Source: Enterobacter sp. BIGb0383 | GTDB lineage: Bacteria; Pseudomonadota; Gammaproteobacteria; Enterobacterales; Enterobacteriaceae | Direction: 5' to 3' | Assembly (NCBI RefSeq): GCF_003751845.1 | Contig: NZ_RJKQ01000001.1 | Coordinates: 434,001 to 498,000 of the forward strand | DNA length: 64,000 nucleotides | Shown: positions 9,358-19,799 of the stretch, in pieces | How the letters are laid out: the number at the start of each line of letters is the position of its first letter | Position numbering within the stretch: the stretch's first letter is position 1 | The notes under the pieces: generated by a model | Databases searched by the model: none | What the model saw: only the letters and a program-made list of their open reading frames with translations | Told to the model about the DNA's origin: nothing | Position numbers and translations under genes: made by a program

Positions 9358-10857
9358 TTACTGCGCTGGCAGAGTAGACTGGCCCTGTCTTGCCATCATA
9401 AACATGATCATCGCCTCTTCCGGCGTCATGGTCTTACCGTTAAGCGTGATTTTACCGGCACCGTACTGCAGTGAAGAAACGATATTGTCTTTTTCACGCG
9501 TGGTCAGGCCGAATTGCTGCCCCATGGCGGCAAAGCGCTCGACCGTCATCGCTGCCATGCTGGCTGCAGACTTAGAATCGCGCCCTTCAAGTTGAGCAAC
9601 CTGAGTCATCAATTGGGTCGCCATCGCTGCCGGGATCGTCAGCTTGCTGTCCAGCGATTTGACGCTACGGTCGATTTCTTCGCCCATTGTCTGCGGTACG
9701 CCGGTTGCACCGGACGGATCGTTCAGCTGAAGGGCGATGTTCAGGGTGGATTCGCCTTTGGCATTTTTCCAGCTAAGCGGCGCGACGGTTATGGTTGGTC
9801 CGCCCTTCAGCAGGATCGGCATCGAGCCAAAGAAGGCGGCGGTCATCTGCTGCTGATAGACCTGCGGGTCCTGCAGCAGCTCCGGCTGGGCGGCCAGGGC
9901 GTTCATTTGCGCCTGGTACTGCTGGTTAAACTGGTGCCATGCTTCGCCATCGATCTTGTCGATTTTCAGCGACAGCTTGCCGCTGCCCATATCCTGGCTT
10001 TGCAGCTTCAGACTATTCAGGGTGTAATCCAGACGGGTGTTGATTGCCTTACGATCGCTGGAAAGGGTCGATGCGGCGTCGAGGTTCATCCCGTCGATCA
10101 CCGCCATCTGTTGCCCTTCGATGGCAATGGTCAGCTTGTCGAGACTCAGCTTCTGGCTGCCGATACGCTCGGAAAAATCGGTCATCTCGCTGGAGCCATC
10201 GGTTTTAAGATTGCTGAAGCTCATCTGAACGCGCTGGTTATACTCATTGAGGGTATCGAAATCGCCGCTCTTGATGTCGCCACTCAGGGCTAACTCTTTC
10301 CCTTCGCGATCGGCCTGCATACGCAGAGTACCGCCGCTGAAGGCCAGTTTTTCACCTTCCGCTTCATAATTCAGCGGTTCGAGCGTAATGCGGGAGTCGG
10401 TGGCGACGCTGTAGCCGACGCGGGTTTCGGCGCTGAACGGAGACTTCCCTTTGGCGGCGTCAAACAGCGGCTTGCTGACCTCGTTATTCACCAGCGTACT
10501 GCTGACCGATGCCATAGCAGGCAGCAGATTAAAGGACTTCAGCTGGGCGAAGGGGAAAGGACCGTGATCGACACTTTCATCAAACACCACCTGCTGACCC
10601 GGCTTAAGCCACGGGCTCTCTTTTCCGGCTGCAGGCTGGATAACCAGCTGTAAATGGCTGCTGAACAGGCCGCGCTGGTAATTCTGATAGCTTAATGCAA
10701 GGGCGGCTTCCGGTGCGGTGCTGTTTAGCTGCGCGTTGGTCTCTGCAATCATATCGGCAAAGCGTGCTTCCATCTGCTTTCCGGTAAACCATGCGCCTGC
10801 GGTCCAGACAACGCCCAGAGCGGCAACAACACCCACGGCGACAAGCGATTTTTTCAT
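9358..10857 (-). CDS. ydgA: YdgA-like DUF945 periplasmic/inner-membrane protein
   Basis: 499 residues (E. coli YdgA is 502). An N-terminal signal-anchor (KSLVAVGVVAALGVVWTAGA) is followed by a long soluble region typical of the YdgA/DUF945 family, with repeated beta-strand-like blocks. E. coli YdgA is an inner-membrane protein of poorly defined role. The gene is flanked by the malI terminator downstream and the manA stop upstream. Confidence 0.9.
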   Translation of the reverse strand: MKKSLVAVGVVAALGVVWTAGAWFTGKQMEARFADMIAETNAQLNSTAPEAALALSYQNYQRGLFSSHLQLVIQPAAGKESPWLKPGQQVVFDESVDHGPFPFAQLKSFNLLPAMASVSSTLVNNEVSKPLFDAAKGKSPFSAETRVGYSVATDSRITLEPLNYEAEGEKLAFSGGTLRMQADREGKELALSGDIKSGDFDTLNEYNQRVQMSFSNLKTDGSSEMTDFSERIGSQKLSLDKLTIAIEGQQMAVIDGMNLDAASTLSSDRKAINTRLDYTLNSLKLQSQDMGSGKLSLKIDKIDGEAWHQFNQQYQAQMNALAAQPELLQDPQVYQQQMTAAFFGSMPILLKGGPTITVAPLSWKNAKGESTLNIALQLNDPSGATGVPQTMGEEIDRSVKSLDSKLTIPAAMATQLMTQVAQLEGRDSKSAASMAAMTVERFAAMGQQFGLTTREKDNIVSSLQYGAGKITLNGKTMTPEEAMIMFMMARQGQSTLPAQ

Positions 10858-10965
10858 AAGGGATCGTCCATAAAAAATAAAAACCAGGTGGAAAATTCCG
10901 CCCGGCTGTGTATGTAGAGGCGTGGCTAAAGCTTAGCAATAGCCACTAAAAATTTCAGTAACTTA

Positions 10966-12141
10966 CTATAGCTTATTATAAACACGTGCCAGTCGGCCAA
11001 CGCCGCCGACGGCGACTGGCTGCTCATCATAGCTGACAAATGCCGATTCGCCGGGCTTCAGGACCAAACGCTGGTCGCCCTGGCGCAGAATGGCTTCGCC
11101 CTCAACGCAGAAAAGAATTGCGGCGCTACGCTGGTCGATAGTGGTTTCCTGCACGGAAAGGTCATACAGGGCGAAGGCGAAATCCTCGACCGGGATCGGG
11201 AAATCCAGCATGCCGTCGTGCTTCTCCGGCTGAGTCAGCAGCTCATCCGCCGGCTTGGCGACAAACTTGACGTTGGCGACCAGCTCAGGGATGTCGATAT
11301 ACTTCGGCGTCAGCCCGGCGCGCAGCACGTTATCCGAGTTGGCCATCACCTCAAGCGCCACGCCGCGCAGGTAGGCATGCGGGGTTTCGGCGAACAGGAA
11401 CATGGCTTCGCCTGGGTTCAGTTTGACCACGTTCAGCAGCAGCGGGGAGAACAGGCCGCTGTCGTCAGGGTAGAACTCGGCAATGGCGCGAATGGTCTGC
11501 CAGGGTTCGCCCTGCTGGCTATTAAGTGCGGCTTTCAGGATCGCCAGCGCACGGCTTTTCTCATCGCCCTGCATATTCAACAGGCTGGCAAACAGCTGGC
11601 TCAGGCGTTCACCGTTCGGCTCCTGCAGGAAGTGCGCGATGGCGGTATGGGCACCGGCCACCGGCTGGAGCAGGGCGACGATATCGCTAAACTCGCGGAA
11701 GGCGTTCATCGCCAGGAACGGGGTAAGGGCAAATACCAGCTCCGGCTTATGGTTGGGGTCTTTATAGTTGCGGTTGGCCGCATCCAGCGGGATACCGGCG
11801 CTGTTCTCGCGGGCAAAACCGATTTCCGAGTTCTGCTTATTCGGGTGAACCTGGATGGAGAGCGGCTGATCGGCGCACAGCACTTTGAACAGGAACGGCA
11901 GTTCGCCAAAGCGGCTGGCGACGCCGTCGCCAAGCAGGGCCGTTTTATCCGCATCGATAATATCGCGCAGGACGTGGATATGGCCGTCGGGATCCTGCAC
12001 TTTAGAGCTGCTCTTCGGATGTGCGCCCATCCAGAGTTCCGCCATGGGCAGCCCCTGTGGGTTCGCTATGCCGTAGAGTTCCGTTAACGCAGTTGTACTT
12101 CCCCAGCCGTAGTTCTGCACTGAGTTGATCAGTTTTTGCAT
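10966..12141 (-). CDS. manA: Mannose-6-phosphate isomerase
   Basis: 391 residues, equal to E. coli ManA. It interconverts mannose-6-phosphate and fructose-6-phosphate. Type I PMI zinc-site motifs are visible: QVHPNKQNSEIGFA, and YKDPNHKPELVFAL containing the catalytic region. The frame contains TTG-ATG-ATG at its start; the second ATG (12141) gives MQKLINSVQNYGWGS, as in the family. The gene is divergent from fumA. It could process mannose-6-phosphate from the mannosidase/PTS operon 25 kb away. Confidence 0.96.
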   Translation of the reverse strand: MQKLINSVQNYGWGSTTALTELYGIANPQGLPMAELWMGAHPKSSSKVQDPDGHIHVLRDIIDADKTALLGDGVASRFGELPFLFKVLCADQPLSIQVHPNKQNSEIGFARENSAGIPLDAANRNYKDPNHKPELVFALTPFLAMNAFREFSDIVALLQPVAGAHTAIAHFLQEPNGERLSQLFASLLNMQGDEKSRALAILKAALNSQQGEPWQTIRAIAEFYPDDSGLFSPLLLNVVKLNPGEAMFLFAETPHAYLRGVALEVMANSDNVLRAGLTPKYIDIPELVANVKFVAKPADELLTQPEKHDGMLDFPIPVEDFAFALYDLSVQETTIDQRSAAILFCVEGEAILRQGDQRLVLKPGESAFVSYDEQPVAVGGVGRLARVYNKL

Positions 12142-12342
12142 CATCAAGCCCTGTTGTTAATAGAAATATTGATGGCAGGTATTAAACCAATAAAGCGGCG
12201 GGATGTAACCTGCGCAGATAAAAAGTCGTATTAGTCTCAGTTTTTGTTAAAAATTTGTGTAGGATAAGCGGACTCGCTGGTGAACAGAGCAAATGGATAA
12301 TTTGCCCGGTAATTAATCCTTCAGGCAGTAAGTGAGAGCACA

Positions 12343-13989
12343 ATGTCGAATAAACCATTTTTTTATCAGGATCCTTTCCCGTTAGAAAAGGACCACACCG
12401 AATACTATCTGTTAAGCCGTGACCACGTTTCCCTTGCTGAATTTGACGGCCAGCAAATCCTCAAAGTTGATCCTCAGGCCCTGACGCTGCTTGCGCAGCA
12501 CGCCTTCCACGACGCCTCCTTTATGCTGCGCCCGGCCCATCAGCAGCAGGTGGCGGACATCCTTAACGACCCGCAGGCCAGTGAAAACGACCGCTACGTG
12601 GCGCTGCAGTTCCTGCGCAACTCGGATATTGCGGCGAAGGGTATTCTGCCGACCTGCCAGGATACCGGCACGGCGATTATCATGGGCAAAAAGGGTCAGC
12701 GCGTCTGGACCGGCGGCGGCGATGAGGCGGCGCTGGCGCAGGGGGTGTACAACACCTATATCGAAGATAACCTGCGCTACTCTCAGAACGCGGCGCTGGA
12801 TATGTACAAAGAGGTCAATACCGGCACCAATCTGCCGGCGCAGATCGACCTCTACAGCGTTGACGGCGACGAGTATAAGTTCCTCTGCATCGCGAAAGGC
12901 GGCGGCTCGGCCAATAAAACCTATCTCTATCAGGAAACCAAAGCGCTGCTCTCTCCGGGCAAGCTGAAAAACTACCTGGTCGAGAAAATGCGCACCCTCG
13001 GCACCGCGGCCTGTCCGCCATACCATATCGCTTTTGTGATTGGTGGCACCTCGGCGGAAGCGACGCTAAAAACCGTCAAGCTGGCCTCGACCAAGTACTA
13101 CGACGGCCTGCCGACAGAAGGCAACGCCCACGGCCAGGCCTTCCGTGATATCGCCCTGGAGCAGGAACTGCTGGAAGAGGCGCAGAATCTGGGCCTCGGC
13201 GCGCAGTTCGGCGGAAAATACTTTGCCCACGATATTCGCGTGGTGCGTCTGCCGCGCCACGGCGCCTCCTGCCCGGTCGGGATGGGGGTCTCCTGCTCGG
13301 CGGATCGCAATATCAAAGGCAAAATTAACCGCGACGGTATCTGGCTTGAGAAGCTGGAAAGCAACCCCGGCAAGTATATCCCTGAGTCCCTGCGTCAGGC
13401 GGGAGAAGGGGAAGCGGTGAAGGTCGATCTCAACCGGCCGATGAGCGACATTCTGGGTCAGCTGTCACAGTACCCGGTTTCTACTCGTCTCTCCCTTACC
13501 GGCACCATTATCGTGGGGCGTGATATTGCCCATGCGAAGCTGCAGGAGCGGATGGATCGCGGCGAAGGTCTGCCGCAGTACGTGAAAGATCATCCAATCT
13601 ACTACGCTGGCCCGGCCAAAACGCCGGAGGGCTATGCGTCCGGTTCACTGGGGCCGACCACGGCAGGACGCATGGACTCCTACGTTGACCAGCTCCAGTC
13701 CGAAGGCGGCAGCATGATTATGCTGGCAAAGGGCAACCGCAGTAAGCAGGTGACCGACGCCTGCCATAAGCACGGCGGTTTCTACCTGGGCAGCATTGGC
13801 GGCCCGGCGGCGGTGCTGGCGCAGAGCAGCATTAAGAGCCTCGAATGCGTCGAATACCCGGAACTGGGGATGGAAGCCATCTGGAAAATCGAAGTTGAAG
13901 ATTTCCCGGCCTTTATCCTGGTGGATGATAAAGGCAACGACTTCTTCCAGCAGATCCAGTCCGGCCAGTGCAGCAGCTGTCTTAAATAA
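12343..13989 (+). CDS. fumA: Class I fumarate hydratase (aerobic, iron-sulfur)
   Basis: 548 residues, the same as E. coli FumA. It catalyses fumarate-malate interconversion in the TCA cycle using an oxygen-labile 4Fe-4S cluster. Cluster cysteines are found in [26 protein letters not shown] and the C-terminal half. It closely follows the FumA sequence to its C-terminal cysteine-containing tail (QCSSCLK). It is followed by a strong terminator and then fumC, as in E. coli, and the 200-base gap to manA holds its promoter. Confidence 0.95.
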   Translation: MSNKPFFYQDPFPLEKDHTEYYLLSRDHVSLAEFDGQQILKVDPQALTLLAQHAFHDASFMLRPAHQQQVADILNDPQASENDRYVALQFLRNSDIAAKGILPTCQDTGTAIIMGKKGQRVWTGGGDEAALAQGVYNTYIEDNLRYSQNAALDMYKEVNTGTNLPAQIDLYSVDGDEYKFLCIAKGGGSANKTYLYQETKALLSPGKLKNYLVEKMRTLGTAACPPYHIAFVIGGTSAEATLKTVKLASTKYYDGLPTEGNAHGQAFRDIALEQELLEEAQNLGLGAQFGGKYFAHDIRVVRLPRHGASCPVGMGVSCSADRNIKGKINRDGIWLEKLESNPGKYIPESLRQAGEGEAVKVDLNRPMSDILGQLSQYPVSTRLSLTGTIIVGRDIAHAKLQERMDRGEGLPQYVKDHPIYYAGPAKTPEGYASGSLGPTTAGRMDSYVDQLQSEGGSMIMLAKGNRSKQVTDACHKHGGFYLGSIGGPAAVLAQSSIKSLECVEYPELGMEAIWKIEVEDFPAFILVDDKGNDFFQQIQSGQCSSCLK

Positions 13990-13995
13990 TCTCTA

Positions 13996-14018
13996 CCGCC
14001 CTTCGGGGCGGTTTTTTT
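13996..14018 (+). terminator. Rho-independent terminator after fumA
   Basis: CCGCCC-TTCG-GGGCGG followed by seven T residues, seven bases after the fumA stop. It separates fumA from fumC, which has its own promoter in E. coli. Confidence 0.93.
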
Positions 14019-14136
14019 GCGCCTTTTTTAAGCGCACAAAGCACTAAACCGCGACCGTTTTCGCGACAATACTGATAACACCGCTGGCAGGCGGGCAATG
14101 TCGATACTGACCATCTTTGACTGACAGGAGAAAGTA

Positions 14137-15540
14137 ATGACAACGCATCGCAGTGAGAAGGATTCAATGGGTGCCATCGAGGTGCCGGCAGATAAGCTGT
14201 GGGGAGCGCAAACCCAGCGCTCGCTGGAGCATTTCCGTATCTCAACGGAAAAAATGCCGCTCTCGCTAATCCACGCCCTGGCGCTGACCAAGCGCGCGGC
14301 GGCAAAAGTGAATCAGGATCTCGGCCTGCTGGCGGCTGAGAAGGCCACCGCCATTGTCAACGCCGCCGACGAGGTGCTGGCTGACAAGCACCCGGATGAA
14401 TTCCCGCTGGCTATCTGGCAGACCGGCTCCGGTACCCAGACCAATATGAATATGAACGAGGTGCTGGCTAACCGGGCCAGCGAGCTGCTGGGCGGCGTCC
14501 GGGGGATGGAGCGTAAAGTGCATCCCAACGATGACGTCAATAAAAGCCAGAGCTCCAACGACGTCTTCCCGACGGCGATGCATGTTGCGGCGGTGATTGC
14601 CGTGCGCGAACATCTGCTCCCACAGCTTAAGGTGCTGACGACGACCCTGGCCGAAAAGTCCCACGCCTTCGCCGATATCGTCAAGATAGGCCGTACCCAT
14701 CTGCAGGATGCCACGCCGCTGACGCTGGGCCAGGAGATCTCCGGCTGGGTGGCGATGCTTGAGCATAACCTGCGCCATCTTGAACACGGCCTGCCGCATC
14801 TGAGCGAGCTGGCGCTGGGCGGGACGGCGGTCGGTACCGGGCTGAATACGCATCCTGAATATGCCGAAAGGGTAGCGAAGGAGCTGGCGGCCATTACGCA
14901 CCAGCCGTTTATCACCGCCCCGAACAAATTTGAGGCGCTGGCAACCTGCGATGCGCTGGTGCATGCCCACGGCGCGCTGAAGGGCCTGGCGGCCTCGCTG
15001 ATGAAAATTGCCAACGACGTGCGCTGGCTGGCCTCCGGCCCGCGCTGTGGGATCGGTGAAATCAGCATCCCGGAAAACGAGCCAGGATCGTCGATTATGC
15101 CGGGTAAAGTTAACCCGACCCAGTGCGAAGCGCTGACCATGCTCTGCTGTCAGGTGATGGGCAACGATGTCGCCATCAACCTGGGCGGCGCATCCGGCAA
15201 CTTTGAGCTGAACGTCTTCCGTCCGATGGTTATCCATAACTTCCTGCAGTCCGTACGCCTGCTGGCCGACGGGATGGAGAGCTTTAACGAGCACTGCGCC
15301 ACCGGTATCGAACCGAATCGCGAGCGCATTGAGAAACTGCTGAACGAGTCTCTGATGCTGGTGACCGCGTTGAATACCCATATCGGCTATGACAAAGCGG
15401 CTGAAATTGCCAAAAAGGCGCATAAAGAAGGGCTGACCCTTAAGGCGGCCGCGCTGGCGCTGGACTACCTCACCGAAGCGGAGTTCGACAGCTGGGTCAG
15501 ACCGGAGTCGATGGTCGGCAGTATGAAACCGGCGAATTAA
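14137..15540 (+). CDS. fumC: Class II fumarate hydratase
   Basis: 467 residues, identical in length to E. coli FumC. It is the iron-independent, heat-stable fumarase used under oxidative or iron stress. Signature motifs of the aspartase/fumarase superfamily are present: [24 protein letters not shown], and the mobile-loop [15 protein letters not shown] with its catalytic serine. A ribosome site (ACAGGAGAAAG) precedes the ATG. It is convergent with tus and overlaps its 3' end by four bases. Confidence 0.97.
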   Translation: MTTHRSEKDSMGAIEVPADKLWGAQTQRSLEHFRISTEKMPLSLIHALALTKRAAAKVNQDLGLLAAEKATAIVNAADEVLADKHPDEFPLAIWQTGSGTQTNMNMNEVLANRASELLGGVRGMERKVHPNDDVNKSQSSNDVFPTAMHVAAVIAVREHLLPQLKVLTTTLAEKSHAFADIVKIGRTHLQDATPLTLGQEISGWVAMLEHNLRHLEHGLPHLSELALGGTAVGTGLNTHPEYAERVAKELAAITHQPFITAPNKFEALATCDALVHAHGALKGLAASLMKIANDVRWLASGPRCGIGEISIPENEPGSSIMPGKVNPTQCEALTMLCCQVMGNDVAINLGGASGNFELNVFRPMVIHNFLQSVRLLADGMESFNEHCATGIEPNRERIEKLLNESLMLVTALNTHIGYDKAAEIAKKAHKEGLTLKAAALALDYLTEAEFDSWVRPESMVGSMKPAN

Positions 15541-16466
15541 TCCGCCAGGTACAGGTGCAGCCGGGGGATCATTAGCGTCAGCGGCTGCGCCTGAGGTTTA
15601 TAACGGTGCTGAATATTTTCGGCATCGTAATCCAGCAGTTCCCCGATATCCGGCACGCTGACGCCACCCGTGCCGCTTATCAGCGCAATCAGCGGGGTCG
15701 GGCAGGCGTACTGGACCTGCTTTTGCTCGCCCGCATACCAGACCCGGGCCACGGGCTGGACCTTCACCGGTCTTTTGATCTTCAGCCGCGCCTTTTCCGG
15801 CAGAGCGGCAATATCCTGATACTCCTGCTCAAGCTTTGCCTGCCACTGCTCACGCGTCCAGGGCGTGACCGCCCGCGGTGACTTCAGGCTTTTCTCCAGC
15901 TGTGCAAGCACCTCATTGCGGGTCAGGTTCTTAATAATATGCTTATTGGCCCAGCCAAAACGCAGGGTGGCCGGATCGTTAATCACCGTCAGGGTGCGAT
16001 AGGCGTTAAGGGTGATCAGCCCCGGTAGATGGCGGTGAACCCATTCGAAGCGGGCAACGGAAGGCAGGCCGGATTCGACGGTGACGATCTGTTCGAAGGT
16101 GCTCTTGAGAGCGTTGATATGCTGGATCTGCGCCATCAGCGCCTGCTGCTGCGCCGCGTCGACCTGAAAACAGAGAACGCCCGGCAGCCGCACGGCGGCC
16201 TTGCTGCTGCGTTTTTCCGACTGCTGCTGGATAAACAGATGGCTGAAATGGGCGAGGGCGAGGGTCTGCGCCTCGCGACCCAGGCGCTGGCGGACGTGGA
16301 TTTTATCCAGGGGCGAGTGCTCATCGCCTTTGGCGACCTCGGGCAGCTCAAACACCCGTGCGGCCAGCAGCCGCTGCTCTGCCAGCGATGCTTTAAGGGT
16401 GAACAGCTCCCGCTCGATTTGCCGGAAGGTATCGTTAAGCCGTTCAACCCGATCGTATCGCGCCAT
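15537..16466 (-). CDS. tus: Tus, DNA replication terminus site-binding protein
   Basis: 309 residues starting [10 protein letters not shown], the same length as E. coli Tus with conservation through the DNA-binding core ([32 protein letters not shown]). Tus binds Ter sites as a monomer and stops the replicative helicase from one side only. The upstream frame allows four extra codons (MRVT); the internal ATG is the family start. The Ter site overlaps the promoter just upstream, giving autorepression as in E. coli. Confidence 0.96.
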   Translation of the reverse strand: MARYDRVERLNDTFRQIERELFTLKASLAEQRLLAARVFELPEVAKGDEHSPLDKIHVRQRLGREAQTLALAHFSHLFIQQQSEKRSSKAAVRLPGVLCFQVDAAQQQALMAQIQHINALKSTFEQIVTVESGLPSVARFEWVHRHLPGLITLNAYRTLTVINDPATLRFGWANKHIIKNLTRNEVLAQLEKSLKSPRAVTPWTREQWQAKLEQEYQDIAALPEKARLKIKRPVKVQPVARVWYAGEQKQVQYACPTPLIALISGTGGVSVPDIGELLDYDAENIQHRYKPQAQPLTLMIPRLHLYLAD

Positions 16467-16474
16467 TGTGACCC

Positions 16475-16497
16475 TCATTAGTTACAACATACTCTAT
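16475..16497 (-). promoter_or_regulatory. Replication terminator site (TerB equivalent)
   Basis: On the minus strand the sequence contains AGTATGTTGTAACTAAT, matching the Ter core GTATGTTGTAACTA. It lies 8 bases upstream of the tus start, where TerB sits in E. coli. With the G(6)/C(6) end facing higher coordinates, forks travelling from high to low coordinates should be arrested and those going low to high should pass. Confidence 0.93.
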
Positions 16498-16541
16498 GAT
16501 TTTTTACTTTACGCCGACTGAAGCATCGGCGCAAGGCGTTG

Positions 16542-17843
16542 TCAGGCAGGGATCAACGGCGGCAGCGGGCGGCTGACCGGCCAGCTAAAGCGAAAGCGTG
16601 CGCCGCCGGTCGGGCTGGCTTCGCAGGTCACTTCACCCTCCATCGCCTGGGCGATAGAGTAAACGATGGCCAGCCCCAGGCCGCAGCCGCCGGTGGCGCG
16701 ATCCCGGCTGGGGTCGAGGCGTACAAAGGGCTCAAAGACACGCTGGCGCTCGTCGGGATCGATCCCCGGTCCGTCATCATCCACGGTCAGGGAGGCGAAA
16801 CCGTTATGGCACGTTAGCTGTGCATCGACCCGTTCACGACTGTAGCGCAGGGCATTATTCAGCAGATTATCCAGCACCCGCTCCATCAGTCGCATATCCA
16901 GCGCGCCGTAGTCGGCGATATCCAGCAGGCCGACGGTCACGACGCGCTGGGGATTGACGGCCTGGACGTCCTGCACGTGGGTGTTAAGCCAGGCGGGCAG
17001 GTCGGGAGTGCTGAGGATCAGCTCATTCTGGGGACGGTCGAGGCGGGCGTAGGTCAGCAGCTCGTCAATCAGCGCATCCAGCTGGCTGATATCGCGGTTC
17101 AGGGCCTGCGACTCCTCGTCCGTCAGATTATCGCTCATCTCCAGCCGGTAACGCAGTCGTGCCAGCGGGGTACGCAGCTCGTGAGCGATGCCGTCGATTA
17201 GCCGCTTTTTACTGGCGATCAGGGCGGTGACGTTATCGGCCATCTGGTTAAAAGCCACGCCGAGGCGCAGAAAACTGGAATTGCTGTCGAAATGAATGCG
17301 CTCCGTCATATGTCCGTCGCCAAAGCGCTGGGCAGCGCTTTCAAGCCTGAGCATCTCCTGCCAGTGCGGACGAACCCAGATAAAGACCGGTAGCGCAAGG
17401 GAGATGGCGATAAAAGCCATCAGAGCGATATCGAGCAGGCGCATTTCGTGGAGGAAGAACAGATAGGGAACCGGACCGACGGCCAGCACGTAGTTGCTGC
17501 GCGGAATACGCTGAATAAAGGTGTACTGATCGTCGAGCGCGACGATATCACCGGCGCGGAGGTGGCGCATCGAGGCCGGGTCGAGGTGATAGCGAGAAAG
17601 CGGTTCGACCTGCAGATCGAAGGAAAGATTGAGATCCATCTCTTTCAGCGTCTTGCCCCATTCATGGGGAGGGATTTCCCGCAGTTCACTGCGCATCAGG
17701 TAGAGAGAGCTTTTCATCAGATCGTCGAGCGACTGCCGTCCGGCCCGCTCAGCGGTGAATTTATACACCAGCCCGACCAGCATGGTCATCACCAGAAAGC
17801 AGACAAACAGCAGGAGATAAAACTGAACGAAAAGTTTTTTCAT
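16542..17843 (-). CDS. rstB: RstB sensor histidine kinase
   Basis: 433 residues, as in E. coli. Two membrane helices (YLLLFVCFLVMTMLVGLV near residue 10, and ALMAFIAISLALPVFI near 140) flank a short periplasmic sensor domain. Then come HAMP, the phospho-acceptor histidine in GIAHELRTPLARL, and the ATPase motifs DDDGPGIDP and GCGLGLAIVY. It is the partner of RstA (17 bases upstream in the same operon). In E. coli/Salmonella it belongs to the PhoPQ regulon and responds to low Mg2+ or acid. Confidence 0.96.
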   Translation of the reverse strand: MKKLFVQFYLLLFVCFLVMTMLVGLVYKFTAERAGRQSLDDLMKSSLYLMRSELREIPPHEWGKTLKEMDLNLSFDLQVEPLSRYHLDPASMRHLRAGDIVALDDQYTFIQRIPRSNYVLAVGPVPYLFFLHEMRLLDIALMAFIAISLALPVFIWVRPHWQEMLRLESAAQRFGDGHMTERIHFDSNSSFLRLGVAFNQMADNVTALIASKKRLIDGIAHELRTPLARLRYRLEMSDNLTDEESQALNRDISQLDALIDELLTYARLDRPQNELILSTPDLPAWLNTHVQDVQAVNPQRVVTVGLLDIADYGALDMRLMERVLDNLLNNALRYSRERVDAQLTCHNGFASLTVDDDGPGIDPDERQRVFEPFVRLDPSRDRATGGCGLGLAIVYSIAQAMEGEVTCEASPTGGARFRFSWPVSRPLPPLIPA

Positions 17844-17860
17844 AACCGATCCGGTTGCGC

Positions 17861-18580
17861 TTAGTTATCCCAGGCGTGGGGAGCGAACAGATAGCCTTTA
17901 TTGCGCACTGTCTTGATTCGATAAGGTTCGGTGGCGCTATCGAGCAGCTTTTTCCGCAGCCGCGAAATGGCGACGTCAACGCTGCGATCCAGCCCGTCAT
18001 AGCTGACGCCGCGCAGATTTTTCAGCAGGGCATCGCGGTCCATAATCTGCCCGGCGTGGGTTGCCAGTTCCCACAGCAGGTCAAAATCGGCGGTAGAAAG
18101 CGGAATGTTTTCACCGGCCAGCAGCACCTGGCGGTTAACGGGGTCAATGGCCAGAGTGCCGAAACGCAGCGCCTTATGCGGCGTCAGCGCGTTCGGGGAG
18201 GGCTCGGCCTGCGACGACGACAGATGCTGACGCAGATGCAGGCGCAAACGGGCCAGCAGCACGGCGGGCGGCGTCGTTTTGAGGATATAGTCGCTGGCGC
18301 CCATCTCCAGAGAGAGGATATGGTTCATATCGCTGTCCAGCGAGGTAAGCAGGACTATCGGTCCCTGCCACTGGCCGCGTAGATCCCGGCACAGGGTCAT
18401 GCCGTCTTTACCAGGCAGCATAATATCCAGCAGGACGAGATCGGGTTTTTCCGCCGCAATACGGGCTTCAGCGCAGTCTCCACGCGGTTCAATGACCACA
18501 TCCATATCATGCTTGCTTAAATAAGCGGCGATCAGCGCGCCCACTTCAGGATCATCTTCGACAAAAACGATTTTGTTCAT
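17861..18580 (-). CDS. rstA: RstA response regulator
   Basis: 239 residues, OmpR/PhoB type. The receiver has the phosphorylated aspartate in DLVLLDIMLPGKDG and acidic residues in VFVEDDPEVG. The C-terminal winged helix shows DRSVDVAISRLRKKL. The frame extends 12 codons upstream, but ATG 18580 gives the family start MNKIVFVEDD. It forms an operon with rstB and is divergent from ydgC. Confidence 0.96.
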   Translation of the reverse strand: MNKIVFVEDDPEVGALIAAYLSKHDMDVVIEPRGDCAEARIAAEKPDLVLLDIMLPGKDGMTLCRDLRGQWQGPIVLLTSLDSDMNHILSLEMGASDYILKTTPPAVLLARLRLHLRQHLSSSQAEPSPNALTPHKALRFGTLAIDPVNRQVLLAGENIPLSTADFDLLWELATHAGQIMDRDALLKNLRGVSYDGLDRSVDVAISRLRKKLLDSATEPYRIKTVRNKGYLFAPHAWDN

Positions 18581-18708
18581 ACGCCACAGGCTTTGGCAAA
18601 AGAAAAGAACATACACCGCCAGCAGGACGGCTGCTATTACTCGTTCATCAATTGATACACTTCCGCTATGCTGCTCGCAGTGGTAATGAAAACGTAAGGC
18701 AAAATGGG

Positions 18709-19044
18709 ATGGGATTGTTGATTAAAGCCGCGCTTGGGGCGCTGGTGGTGGTACTGATAGGCATACTGGCAAAAACCAAAAATTACTATATCGCCGGGCT
18801 GATCCCGCTGTTTCCGACCTTTGCGCTGATTGCGCACTATATCGTCGCCACCGAGCGCGGGATAGAGGCGCTGCGCGCCACTATCGTTTTCGGAATGTGG
18901 TCGATTATTCCCTATTTTCTCTATCTGCTGTCGCTGTGGTATTTCACCGGCTTTTTGCGCCTGCCGCTGGCGTTAACCGGCGCGGTAGTCTGCTGGAGCC
19001 TGAGCGCGTGGATCCTGATCGCCTGCTGGAGTCGTTTTCACTAA
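18709..19044 (+). CDS. ydgC: YdgC-like GlpM-family inner-membrane protein
   Basis: 111 residues, equal to E. coli YdgC, and almost entirely hydrophobic with four membrane segments (AALGALVVVLIGILA, NYYIAGLIPLFPTFALIAHY). It belongs to the GlpM family, whose molecular role is unclear. The start at 18709 (MGLLIKAALG) follows homology, since the frame is open for 19 more codons. It overlaps the 3' end of folM by four bases in convergent orientation. Confidence 0.9.
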   Translation: MGLLIKAALGALVVVLIGILAKTKNYYIAGLIPLFPTFALIAHYIVATERGIEALRATIVFGMWSIIPYFLYLLSLWYFTGFLRLPLALTGAVVCWSLSAWILIACWSRFH

Positions 19045-19763
19045 CGCAGCGGGCGACCGCCGTCGAGGCCGAAGGTGCGGCCGGTGACGTAGCAACTGGT
19101 GAGCAGATAATCGATCAGGTCGATGATCTCTTTTTCACCCGGCGCAATTTTCATCAGCGATTTGTTCAGCGCTTTCTGACGATACACGGCGTCGTCGCTC
19201 TCATTAAACAGTAGCAGCGACGGCGCGATGGCGTTGACTTTCACCTCCGGTGCCAGCTTGCGGGCGAAGGAGCGGGTCAGGTTGTCGAGCGCGGCTTTGC
19301 TGGCCGCATAGGCGATATGCTTGTCGCTGCCGCGCTCCGCCACGTAGTCGGTAATATGAATAATATCGCTGGCGGCGTGGCCGATGCCGCGGAGCCGATC
19401 TTCCAGGAGATGGTTCAACAGATAGGGGGCATGAACGTGGATCTGCAGCATCGTCGTCAGCACGTCGGTGAGCGGCGTCCCCGGCTTTTCAGCCTGCCAG
19501 CAGCTGGCGTTATGAATAATGGCCCGCAGCTGCCGGGTATGGCTCTTAACCTCGTCGGCAAAGGCCAGAATGCCGTCATCCGTTGCGAAATCAGCCTCAA
19601 TACAGACCGCGCCCGCCGCACAAAGTCCCTCGATAGCCGGGTAGTGGGTGCGGTAGCTGATAATTACCGGCTGCTGCTGGTTAAGAAAATGGTGGGCCAG
19701 GGCAAGGCCAATACGGCGGCCTGCGCCGGTTATCAGGATCGGGCGGGGCTCTGTCTGTCCCAT
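19041..19763 (-). CDS. folM: FolM, dihydromonapterin/dihydrofolate reductase (SDR family)
   Basis: 240 residues, equal to E. coli FolM (YdgB). It is a short-chain dehydrogenase that reduces dihydromonapterin and, weakly, dihydrofolate. The cofactor motif is ITGAGRRIGLALA, the active-site pair YAASK, and the C-terminus SFGLDGGR-like (RTFGLDGGRPLR). The ATG at 19763 has a GGAGAG ribosome site; the frame continues ten codons upstream. It follows ydgI by 36 bases on the same strand. Confidence 0.92.
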   Translation of the reverse strand: MGQTEPRPILITGAGRRIGLALAHHFLNQQQPVIISYRTHYPAIEGLCAAGAVCIEADFATDDGILAFADEVKSHTRQLRAIIHNASCWQAEKPGTPLTDVLTTMLQIHVHAPYLLNHLLEDRLRGIGHAASDIIHITDYVAERGSDKHIAYAASKAALDNLTRSFARKLAPEVKVNAIAPSLLLFNESDDAVYRQKALNKSLMKIAPGEKEIIDLIDYLLTSCYVTGRTFGLDGGRPLR

Positions 19764-19799
19764 CGAACTCTCCATTGGCGAACGATGGGGCATCGCGAT

